Source of the DNA: Candidatus Fermentibacterota bacterium | GTDB lineage: Bacteria; Fermentibacterota; Fermentibacteria; Fermentibacterales; JCC-6 | Direction of reading: 5' to 3' | Assembly (NCBI GenBank): GCA_030607835.1 | Contig: JAUWJE010000035.1 | Coordinates: 1 to 11,312 of the forward strand | Length of the DNA stretch: 11,312 bases | Shown: piece after piece, positions 1 through 6,433 of the stretch | How the letters are laid out: each line of letters starts with the position of its first letter | Numbering within the stretch: position 1 is the stretch's first letter | Notes under the pieces: generated by a model | What the model was told of the DNA's origin: nothing | The model's database searches: none | The model's input: only the letters and a program-made list of their open reading frames with translations | Program-made: the position numbers and the translations under genes

Positions 1-602
1 ATGACTTCGTCAAGGTTCTCCTCAAGGGGGAATTTGATCGAAGGCGGATCAATTCTTGGCCAGTCAAACAGAGGAAAGTACATGTACTTTCTCGGATCGG
101 CTGTATTTGTCAGAGAAAGAGTATATCCTGTTCTTCCATGGAAGGCTTTTCTGAAGTGAATAACCTTCGAGCCCAGCTCGCCTCTGCCAGCCTCAAGATT
201 CTTGCGAACCTTCCAGTCAAAAGCCGGTTTCATGGCGTTTTCAACTGCGAGAGCACCACCCGAAATGAAGAAAAGGTATGGGTGGCTGTCAGGAATGACC
301 GTATCAGCGAATGTTTCCACAAAAGCAGCAAGCTCTTCGCTATAGAAATCCGAATTGGAGGGTTTGTTGATAGCGACACTGGCGAGGTAGTTTCTGAATT
401 CCTCGGTACACAGCCCGGGATGATTCATGCCCAGAGGTGCTGAAGCAAAAAAACTGAAGAGATCAAGATAGTCCTTATCACCCTGAGAATCGTGTATGGT
501 GCATCCCTTGCTTTTCTCAAGATCAAGAACCATATCGAAACCATCTGCCAGCATATGGTTTGCTATTGTTGACCTGACTTTCGATGCAGGTATGTATTTC
601 AT
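1..602 (-). CDS. lat: L-lysine 6-aminotransferase (5' part, runs off the left edge)
   Basis: PLP-dependent class III aminotransferase that moves the epsilon-amino group of lysine to 2-oxoglutarate, giving alpha-aminoadipate semialdehyde (which cyclises to piperideine-6-carboxylate) and glutamate. I translated the minus strand from an ATG at 600-602. It stays open for 200 codons to the window edge, so the C-terminal half, with the Schiff-base lysine, is missing. Segments that closely resemble mycobacterial Lat as I remember it are NKPSNSDFYS (79-88), SGGALAVENAMKPAFDWK (114-131), AFHGRTGYTLSLTNT (153-167) and FDWPRIDPP (179-187). By family analogy G116-A117 hold the PLP phosphate and F154-H155 stack on the cofactor. 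A G-rich Shine-Dalgarno (GGGGTGG) lies about 6 nt before the ATG. The gene is divergent from ptb. The specific lysine-6 call rests on those segments; the other option is a related omega-aminotransferase. Confidence 0.88.
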   Translation of the reverse strand, partial: MKYIPASKVRSTIANHMLADGFDMVLDLEKSKGCTIHDSQGDKDYLDLFSFFASAPLGMNHPGLCTEEFRNYLASVAINKPSNSDFYSEELAAFVETFADTVIPDSHPYLFFISGGALAVENAMKPAFDWKVRKNLEAGRGELGSKVIHFRKAFHGRTGYTLSLTNTADPRKYMYFPLFDWPRIDPPSIKFPLEENLDEV

Positions 603-625
603 TTGTCACCACCCCTTTCGCGAGT

Positions 626-656
626 TGTATATTTCTGTTTGAACAGGATTGTTGAA
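626..656 (-). promoter_or_regulatory. Possible lat promoter
   Basis: Read on the minus strand, TATACA (626-631) could be a -10 box and TTCAAC (651-656) a weak -35 box. The spacing is 19 nt, longer than the ideal 17. The -10 box ends 23 nt before the lat ATG, which fits a short leader holding the Shine-Dalgarno. One arm of the dyad pair described separately lies inside the spacer. No equally convincing promoter was found for ptb on the plus strand. The nearest candidate is TTGATT at 673-678 with a poor -10 at 696-701. The call is by eye only. Confidence 0.3.
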
Positions 657-669
657 CACTGGTTCACAT
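636..669. promoter_or_regulatory. Tandem dyads in the lat/ptb divergent region (candidate operator)
   Basis: TGTTTGAACA (636-645) and TGTTGAACA (650-658) are two near-identical dyads (TGTT / AACA arms) whose starts are 14 bp apart. GTTCACA at 663-669 could pair imperfectly with the second one. They sit between two divergent genes and overlap the possible lat promoter, where a repressor or activator site would be expected. The repeated pattern is seen directly; the operator role is inference. No regulator gene is present in the window to match it. Confidence 0.35.
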
Positions 670-824
670 TGATTGATTTCCAGAAGAATGTCACCTAATC
701 TCTCTTGAATGAGCCGATTTGTCAACACTTCTTGCAGGATTCCTCTGGCAGTGCGTATATTCATGCCGTATATTGGAAATTAACGTTTTCTATCGTGTTT
801 ATTCATAAAATTCAGGGAGAATTC

Positions 825-1751
825 ATGAAACCTGTAAGAAATCTCAAAGAACTGAAAAAGATTGCCAGAGAGCTTCCTTCACAACGCGTTGCTGTTGTAC
901 GAGCTGATGAAGTTGAAACCATGACCGCTATTGGTACTGCTGTCAAAGATAGTATGGTTGAGGCGGTTCTTATCGGTCCTGAAAAGGGAATTCGAGAAGC
1001 TGCGGAAAAGGCTGATTTCGATCTGAACGGCATTGAAATCATACATGCTGATGATGACAGGACTGCATCCGAAAAAGGCGTTGAAATCGTGCGATCCGGC
1101 AAAGCCGATGTCATCATGAAGGGTCTGGTGGCTTCAAGTTCGTTCCTTCGCGCTATTCTTGACAGGGAGCTTGGCTTAAGAACCTCCGGAATTCTGAGTC
1201 ATGTAGCAGTATTTGATGTTCCCGGCTACGACAAGCTTCTCATAATTACGGATGCCGCCATGAACATAGCGCCGAATTTCGAACAGAAAGTCGGTATGCT
1301 GAAAAACGCGATTACGGTTGCTCACGCTCTGAGAATCGATCATCCCAAATCAACTTATGTGTGTGCAAAGGAACTCCCATACGAAAAGATGCCCTGCACG
1401 ATGGAAGCGGCCAGAATGCAGGAACTGGCGGATGAAGGTGAATTTGGTGATATCATTTTTGATGCTCCTCTTGCCCTGGATCTTGCCGTATCCTCTGAGG
1501 CATGCAGAATAAAGAAGATTGAGAGTCCCGTCGGAGGAGAAGCCGACATATTGCTTCTGCCTGATATTGAAGCGGCCAATGTTCTCTACAAGGCTCTTAT
1601 CTTCATTTCAGGCGGAGAACTTGGCGCGGTGATTATGGGAGCTACAAATCCTGTTGTACTTACATCAAGGGCTGATTCCGCTGAATCCAAGCTCTGCTCC
1701 ATTGTTCTGTCCAGCGTTGTAGCCGGATACCATGCCGAAGGCGGGAAATAG
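825..1751 (+). CDS. ptb: Phosphate butyryltransferase / phosphotransacylase
   Basis: Cytosolic enzyme of the phosphate acetyl/butyryltransferase family that exchanges CoA for phosphate on a short acyl group (butyryl-CoA + Pi to butyryl-phosphate + CoA). It normally works with butyrate kinase to make ATP. The protein is 308 aa, the usual size for Ptb. Family segments are VIMKGLV (96-102), SHVAVF (125-130), TDAAMNIAP (142-150), DAPLALDLAVS (213-223), LPDIEAANVLYKAL (245-258) and LTSRADS (279-285). The frame is open further upstream to a TTG at 705, but the ATG at 825 is preceded by AGGGAGA at good spacing and the extra 40 residues look like non-coding sequence. The stop overlaps the next start by one base (TAGTG). 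No kinase partner is adjacent, so the acyl group is uncertain; branched-chain acyl or acetyl are possible. Confidence 0.93.
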   Translation: MKPVRNLKELKKIARELPSQRVAVVRADEVETMTAIGTAVKDSMVEAVLIGPEKGIREAAEKADFDLNGIEIIHADDDRTASEKGVEIVRSGKADVIMKGLVASSSFLRAILDRELGLRTSGILSHVAVFDVPGYDKLLIITDAAMNIAPNFEQKVGMLKNAITVAHALRIDHPKSTYVCAKELPYEKMPCTMEAARMQELADEGEFGDIIFDAPLALDLAVSSEACRIKKIESPVGGEADILLLPDIEAANVLYKALIFISGGELGAVIMGATNPVVLTSRADSAESKLCSIVLSSVVAGYHAEGGK

Positions 1752-2185
1752 TGAAGGTAGTACTGGCAAGCGATCACGCAGGTTATCCCCTTAAGTGTGA
1801 ACTGGTCGGATGGCTCAAAGATGAAAAAGGGCTCGATATAGAAGATCTTGGTCCCTCTTCCACCGATTCTGTGGATTATCCGGATTTTGCAGCTGCTCTT
1901 TGCAGATATATGCTTGATAGCAGCGCGGACTTCGGCATCCTTATCTGTAATTCGGGATTAGGCATGAGCATGACCGCGAACAGATTCAGGGGAATCAGGG
2001 CAGCCCTGTGCCTGTTTCCTCGGATGGCTTATTACGCAAGACATCACAATAATGCGAACGTGCTTGTTCTCGGTGGAGGAATTACTTCGGCTTTCCAGGC
2101 CAGGGAAATCGTGGAGGTCTTTCTTTCAGAGGAGTTTGACGGCGGACGGCATAGCAGAAGAACCGACAAGATGGACACAGTCTGA
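1751..2185 (+). CDS. rpiB: Ribose-5-phosphate isomerase B
   Basis: Interconverts ribose 5-phosphate and ribulose 5-phosphate in the non-oxidative pentose phosphate pathway. The protein has 144 aa, typical of the RpiB/LacAB family. SDHAG (7-11) gives the substrate-binding Asp8-His9. Cys66 and His99 fall at the same numbers as the catalytic Cys66 and ring-opening His99 of the E. coli enzyme. GIRAALC (81-87), HNNANVLVLGGG (99-110) and the C-terminal FDGGRHSRR (129-137) are also family segments. The start is GTG, overlapping the ptb stop by one base, with AAGGCGGG upstream as ribosome site. The phosphate-loop motif reads CNSGLG where the family commonly has CG(T/S)GIG. Ribulose 5-phosphate is the substrate of the RibB half of ribBA further along the same unit. 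LacA/B-type isomerase activity is less likely given the Cys66/His99 match. Confidence 0.95.
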   Translation: MKVVLASDHAGYPLKCELVGWLKDEKGLDIEDLGPSSTDSVDYPDFAAALCRYMLDSSADFGILICNSGLGMSMTANRFRGIRAALCLFPRMAYYARHHNNANVLVLGGGITSAFQAREIVEVFLSEEFDGGRHSRRTDKMDTV

Positions 2186-2219
2186 TTCACAATTATTCGA
2201 TTATTCCACGGGAGATCAC

Positions 2220-3284
2220 ATGATTGATATAATCTGCGGGGCACGACCTAATTTCATGAAGGTTGATCCCATAATAAGAAACACTGATCCGGCTGTTGAG
2301 ATAAGACTCGTTCATACAGGTCAGCACTACGATCACATAATGTCACAGAGTTTTTTCGATGATCTGGATCTGCCCAGACCTGACGTTAACCTTGAAGTCG
2401 GATCCGCGAGCATTACCGTACAGACGGCTGCAATCATGCAGAGGTACGAGAAAGTATTCCTTGAGGGAAAACCAAAGGCTATTGTTGTGGTCGGTGATGT
2501 TAATTCAACTCTCGCATGTGCTCTTGTGGCAGTGCGGTATGGAGTTCCTGTAATTCATGTAGAAGCGGGGCTCAGGAGTTTTGATCGAGATATGCCGGAA
2601 GAAATCAACAGAGTACTGACAGATCAACTGGCGAATCTTCTCCTCATCACCACCACTGAAGCCAGGGACAACCTGCTGGCCGAAGGCAGACAGAGTGAAA
2701 TGATAAAACTTGTTGGAAATCCCATGATTGATACACTGATGAGGCTTCTTCCATCAGCTCTGGACAAAGGATCACCTCCACATGAAGAGCCTTATGCGCT
2801 GGTTACCCTTCATCGTCCATCAAATGTTGATAATCCTGAGCGGCTTGGTGCTATCCTGGATGCTCTCGGTAACCTTGAGGGACTAAGGGTTTTGTTTCCG
2901 GCACATCCTCGTACACTTCGCAACATGGATGAATGGGATCTGAGTGTTCCGGAAAAATTATCTATTGTGGAACCCATGTCCTATCTGGATTTTATCAGAT
3001 GTGAGGTCGACGCTTCAGTTGTTATTACGGATTCGGGTGGTGTTCAGGAAGAGACAAGCGTTCTTGGTGTTCCATGTGTGACTGTCAGAACCAGCACAGA
3101 GCGACCGGTTACTCTCGAGCTTGGAACGAATGTGCTCTGCCCCGATACATCCTTCATTCCTGAAGCTGTAGCAAAACAGATTGCCGGTCGACCAGATGTT
3201 CCTCCTGTCATTCCCTTGTGGGATGGGAAGGCAGGAAGAAGGATCGTGGCAGCCATAGAAAACTTTACCGGAGGAACCAGATGA
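2220..3284 (+). CDS. wecB: UDP-N-acetylglucosamine 2-epimerase (non-hydrolysing)
   Basis: Interconverts UDP-GlcNAc and UDP-ManNAc in the cytosol, supplying ManNAc-type sugars for surface polysaccharides. The 354-aa protein carries GARPNFMK (7-14), HTGQHYD (32-38), VGDVNST (91-97), HVEAGLRSFDRDMPEEINR (113-131), TLHRPSNVDNPERL (196-209) and TDSGGVQEETSVLGVPC (270-286). Asp93, Glu115, Glu128 and His198 match the catalytic set of E. coli WecB (D95, E117, E131, H213). The frame is open back to 2052 inside rpiB, but the ATG at 2220 gives the family N-terminus and has GGGAG close upstream. It lies 34 bp after rpiB and shares ATGA with the next gene. The EAGLRSFD and SGGVQEE motifs separate it from the hydrolysing NeuC type only by overall resemblance. 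Confidence 0.94.
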   Translation: MIDIICGARPNFMKVDPIIRNTDPAVEIRLVHTGQHYDHIMSQSFFDDLDLPRPDVNLEVGSASITVQTAAIMQRYEKVFLEGKPKAIVVVGDVNSTLACALVAVRYGVPVIHVEAGLRSFDRDMPEEINRVLTDQLANLLLITTTEARDNLLAEGRQSEMIKLVGNPMIDTLMRLLPSALDKGSPPHEEPYALVTLHRPSNVDNPERLGAILDALGNLEGLRVLFPAHPRTLRNMDEWDLSVPEKLSIVEPMSYLDFIRCEVDASVVITDSGGVQEETSVLGVPCVTVRTSTERPVTLELGTNVLCPDTSFIPEAVAKQIAGRPDVPPVIPLWDGKAGRRIVAAIENFTGGTR

Positions 3285-4726
3285 AACCCGGAAAAACAAT
3301 AACTCTGATTCTGTTGCTTTTTGTGCCCGTACTCGCCAGCAGCTGCGGAGGGGAGCAGGAGAGGGATAATACTGATTCTTCAACTTCAACCGGCGGTTCG
3401 GTGGATATCGGTCTGCAGAAGTTCGCCGTGTCCATAATGGGTGATGACGTTGGTTATATGGAGCTGAATGTTCAGGAACTAGGTACCGATTCTCTTCTGA
3501 TAACTCAGTCAATCAGCTGGAATATGATTCTGATGGGAAACCAGCGTGACATCGAGATGAACATGACGGCAGTGACTGATAGAACATACAATCTCGGACA
3601 TATGGAGCTGCTCATGTCGGACGGCTCAGCTGAGATCTCTATTAATGCTGTTCGAAGGGATTCGCTACTCATTACTGTAATAGGTACCGCTGGCAGAACC
3701 ATCGAGAACTCCACCGTTGTGCCTGATAACTATCTGCCTATTCTGGCAGATCTTGCCTGTGCTTCCATGGAATGGGAGGTGGGGCAGGAAAGAACATTTC
3801 AATCCTTCGATCCAGCGAGCGGGATGATCCTGAGCGCGACTGCCTTATGTGTTGATTTCGAGAACGTATCTCTGCTTGGAGATACCGTGAACGCGACGAA
3901 GCTTGAGATCTCCCAGATGGGCACCAGGAACAGTGTATGGGTTTACAGGGGGCAGATTGTAAGGGAGTACGAAGCCGGTCTTGGAATGGATATGACAAGG
4001 GTACCGCCCGATCAGAGTGGTGATGTTGTTGCCACCAGGGATCTCTATGAAGTATTCGCAGTCTCCTCAACACCTATCAGTAACCCCAGAAGAACCGGAA
4101 CGCGACTATTCCTTCTTGAGGGGGATATTGACTGGACCAATTTTCAACTCGACATTCCATCTGTTCAGGCTGCTTCCGGGTGCACAGTAACCGTTTCGAC
4201 CGGAATTCCGGATATCAGGCTTCCATATCCTCCAGCCATACCTGAAGAACTTGTGGTGTATGCCCTTCCCGAAGCCATGATACAGAGCGATGATTCCGTA
4301 ATAGTCGAAAAAGCTATGAATCTTACAGATGGTTGTGAGGATTCCTGGGAAGCCGCAAGAAGGATATCATCCTTTGTTGATGGAGCAGTGGAAAACAGTC
4401 CAACAATCTCTCTTCCATCAGCGGTGGACGTTATGGAGAATCTCAGAGGTGACTGCAATGAACACACTATCCTGACAGTTGCTCTTGCAAGAGCCGCAGG
4501 GCTACCCGCAAGGATCTGCGCGGGAATCGTATACCTCGATGGTTCGTTCGGATACCATGCATGGCCGATAATATGGGTAGGAGAATGGGTGGAGATGGAT
4601 CCCACTTTCGGACAGTACGCAGCTGATGCTACTCACATTATTCTGGCCATAGGTGATCTTGAATCTCAGTATGTTGTCAATTCCGCAATCGGCAGGCTCA
4701 GCGTCAGGGAACTGGAAACCCCCTGA
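3281..4726 (+). CDS. Lipoprotein with a transglutaminase-like (Cys-His-Asp) domain
   Basis: The 481-aa protein begins with a lipoprotein signal: basic MKPGK, a hydrophobic run at 6-19, then LASSC with the candidate lipidated Cys22. A Ser/Thr/Gly/Asp-rich linker follows (about 28-41). The middle (about 45-300) is a beta-rich region with no family I can name. The C-terminal third (about 345-465) is a transglutaminase-like papain fold with the full triad: Cys392 in RGDCNEHT, His426 in YHAW and Asp440 in MDPTFGQ. Such domains act as thiol proteases, peptidases or acyl transferases; the substrate here is unknown. The ATG is chosen over upstream frame by GGAGG about 6 nt before it and by the signal peptide. 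It overlaps wecB by 4 bp (ATGA) and ribD by 1 bp, so it is cotranscribed. The lipobox has Ala at -3, which is not ideal. Confidence 0.85.
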   Translation: MKPGKTITLILLLFVPVLASSCGGEQERDNTDSSTSTGGSVDIGLQKFAVSIMGDDVGYMELNVQELGTDSLLITQSISWNMILMGNQRDIEMNMTAVTDRTYNLGHMELLMSDGSAEISINAVRRDSLLITVIGTAGRTIENSTVVPDNYLPILADLACASMEWEVGQERTFQSFDPASGMILSATALCVDFENVSLLGDTVNATKLEISQMGTRNSVWVYRGQIVREYEAGLGMDMTRVPPDQSGDVVATRDLYEVFAVSSTPISNPRRTGTRLFLLEGDIDWTNFQLDIPSVQAASGCTVTVSTGIPDIRLPYPPAIPEELVVYALPEAMIQSDDSVIVEKAMNLTDGCEDSWEAARRISSFVDGAVENSPTISLPSAVDVMENLRGDCNEHTILTVALARAAGLPARICAGIVYLDGSFGYHAWPIIWVGEWVEMDPTFGQYAADATHIILAIGDLESQYVVNSAIGRLSVRELETP

Positions 4727-5841
4727 TGGCTTCCCTTCCGGAAATCCAGGCTATGAAAAGAGCTTTGGAAATTGCTTTACCTGGCGGGAAAGCCGTCTTT
4801 CCCAATCCAATGGTTGGAGCGGTTATTCTTGACAGCAGCAGCAACATCGTCGGTGAGGGTTTCCACGAAAAGTGCGGAGGGCCGCATGCCGAAATTGCCG
4901 CTCTTTCTGAAGCCGGCGCGGCAGCATCGTCCGGAACCATTGTAGTCACACTTGAGCCCTGTTGCCATTATGGCAGGACGGGTCCCTGTACTGACGCGAT
5001 AATCATGGCTGGAATCAGAAGAGTCGTTATCGCCATGAGTGATCCTCATCCGAATGTATCAGGGAAAGGAGTAATGCAGCTTGAATCAGCTGGTATCGAA
5101 GTTGAAACAGGAGTGCTGTTCAAAGAAGCTGAGTTACTCAACAGAGTATATCTGCATTATCTCAAAACTTCGAGAAGCTGGGTTACGCTCAAAATGGCTC
5201 TCAGCATGGCCGGCAGAACAGCGGCGAAAGACGGTGGTAGCAGGTGGCTGTCATGCGAAGAGTCTCGAAAGCAGGTTCACCTGATGAGAGCTTCGGTTCA
5301 AGCGGTAATGACAGGCGCCGGTACCGTCAGAGACGATGACCCCCGATTGAATTCGCGGAGTCCTGAATATACTGGGGAGCAGCCCGTTCGCATTGTAGTC
5401 TCAGCAACAGGTGATCTCGGAAATTCAAGGAAAATATTCGATAATCCAGGGAGAATTATAATTGCGGTTCCTGAAAGTGTTTCCGCTGACCTTACAGAAT
5501 TTCAGAACATGTACGAAGCTGATATCTGGGAGTTTCCGGCTGATTCCTCAGGTTATGGTTTTAACCTGACACTTCTGCTTGAGCGAACAGCTTCTGAGGG
5601 TTTTGGCGAGATTCTTTGCGAATGTGGCAGAGGGCTTGCAACAACGCTTCTGAGGAAGCAGCTTGTGAATACACTGAGCGTGTTTACCACGCCATTGATA
5701 CTTGGGGGAGAGGGACTTCCCGCGTTTGATGAACTTGGGATCGACTCAATGGCATCCGCGATAAGGCTTGAGAACGTAAGATCAAGTCTGTCAGGTACAG
5801 ATACGCATCTGGAGGGTGAAGTTGTTTACGGGACTGATTGA
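4726..5841 (+). CDS. ribD: Riboflavin biosynthesis deaminase/reductase RibD
   Basis: Bifunctional enzyme for the second and third steps of the pyrimidine branch. It deaminates 2,5-diamino-6-ribosylamino-pyrimidinone 5'-phosphate, then reduces the ribosyl chain with NADPH. The 371-aa length is normal. The N-terminal deaminase has FPNPMVGAV (25-33), zinc ligands His54, Cys79 and Cys88 (PHAE and EPCCHYGRTGPC) and catalytic Glu56. DPHPNVSGKG (106-115) is a typical linker motif. The reductase starts near residue 152 with VTLKMALSMAGRTA and continues with GAGTVRDDDPRLNSR (197-211). The ATG overlaps the preceding stop (TGATG). Its Shine-Dalgarno is poor, so translational coupling is likely. No FMN riboswitch consensus was seen upstream, and there is no intergenic room for one. 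Confidence 0.97.
   Translation: MASLPEIQAMKRALEIALPGGKAVFPNPMVGAVILDSSSNIVGEGFHEKCGGPHAEIAALSEAGAAASSGTIVVTLEPCCHYGRTGPCTDAIIMAGIRRVVIAMSDPHPNVSGKGVMQLESAGIEVETGVLFKEAELLNRVYLHYLKTSRSWVTLKMALSMAGRTAAKDGGSRWLSCEESRKQVHLMRASVQAVMTGAGTVRDDDPRLNSRSPEYTGEQPVRIVVSATGDLGNSRKIFDNPGRIIIAVPESVSADLTEFQNMYEADIWEFPADSSGYGFNLTLLLERTASEGFGEILCECGRGLATTLLRKQLVNTLSVFTTPLILGGEGLPAFDELGIDSMASAIRLENVRSSLSGTDTHLEGEVVYGTD
5811..5824 (+). promoter_or_regulatory. Ribosome binding site that selects a TTG start for ribE
   Basis: GGAGG at 5811-5815 abuts a GTG at 5816 with no spacing but lies exactly 6 nt before a TTG at 5822. The TTG start gives a protein beginning MFTGLIE, the standard N-terminus of riboflavin synthase. 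The GTG would add two extra residues (Met-Lys). Both the spacing and the family favour TTG. Confidence 0.8.
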
Positions 5842-6433
5842 GACAAAGGGCAGAGTCGTGTCGGTTTCCAGGGAAACCCTGGTTGTACGGTCCTGTATTG
5901 GACGTGATGTTTCAAAAGGGGACAGCATCGCAGTGGACGGCTCCTGTCTTACCGTAACAGATATAAATGACGATAAACTTGTATTTCATTTTTCACCTCA
6001 TACGCGAATGAAAACAATCATCCCTGAATACTTTTCGGGGAAGGAAGTGAATATAGAGCGACCGATGCAGTTATCTGAGCGACTTCACGGACACATTGTA
6101 ACCGGTCATATAGATGAGACCGCCAGGGTTCTTTCGATTAAAAAAACAGGAGATAGTACTGAAATCTGGTTCTCGTTCTCTTCCGACTTTTCGTCGTTGC
6201 TTGTAGAGAGGGGGTCTGTGGCGGTAAGCGGCATCAGTCTTACAGTAGCATCTCTTATGAGTGGAAGATTTTCGGCAGTTCTTATTCCTGAAACACTTTC
6301 TGTTACAACCGCCGGCAGCTGGAAACCGGGTACTCACGTTAACCTGGAATACGATATTATTGGGAAGTACATAAAGAGACAGATCACCGCGACATCCAAT
6401 GCGGAAAGATTGAGGAAATATCTTGAACAGTAG
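5822..6433 (+). CDS. ribE: Riboflavin synthase, alpha subunit
   Basis: Dismutates two molecules of 6,7-dimethyl-8-ribityllumazine to riboflavin plus the pyrimidine substrate of RibH. The 203-aa protein shows the expected internal duplication into two lumazine-binding barrels. GDSIAVDGSCLTV (33-45) in the first half corresponds to GSVAVSGISLTV (131-142) in the second, and MFTGLIE (1-7) to VTGHIDE (93-99). LIPETLSVTT (154-163) and VNLEYDIIGKY (173-183) complete the family pattern. A TTG start at 5822 is preferred over GTG at 5816 because of the ribosome site and the canonical MFTG opening. The gene overlaps ribD by 20 bp and ribBA by 11 bp. In some nomenclatures the same gene is called ribC. 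Confidence 0.96.
   Translation: MFTGLIETKGRVVSVSRETLVVRSCIGRDVSKGDSIAVDGSCLTVTDINDDKLVFHFSPHTRMKTIIPEYFSGKEVNIERPMQLSERLHGHIVTGHIDETARVLSIKKTGDSTEIWFSFSSDFSSLLVERGSVAVSGISLTVASLMSGRFSAVLIPETLSVTTAGSWKPGTHVNLEYDIIGKYIKRQITATSNAERLRKYLEQ

Noticed and set aside
138..443. Plus-strand open frame of 101 codons
   Set aside because: It lies opposite the lysine aminotransferase, whose minus-strand translation matches a known family throughout.
705..824. N-terminal extension of the phosphotransacylase from a TTG at 705
   Set aside because: The 40 extra residues have no family match, no ribosome site precedes the TTG, and a strong site precedes the ATG at 825.
2052..2219. Upstream extension of the UDP-GlcNAc epimerase into rpiB
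   Set aside because: The extra residues are the rpiB sequence in another frame; the family N-terminus begins at 2220 with its own ribosome site.
3015..3512. Minus-strand open frame of 165 codons across the wecB/lipoprotein junction
   Set aside because: Its translation is low in recognisable features and it overlaps two well-supported genes with family motifs.
4165..4605. Minus-strand open frame of 146 codons inside the lipoprotein gene
   Set aside because: It is antisense to the transglutaminase-like domain with intact triad; no ribosome site or family signal was seen.
4690..4728. FMN riboswitch before ribD
   Set aside because: There is no intergenic sequence here: ribD starts inside the stop of the lipoprotein gene, and no conserved RFN-type segments were seen upstream.
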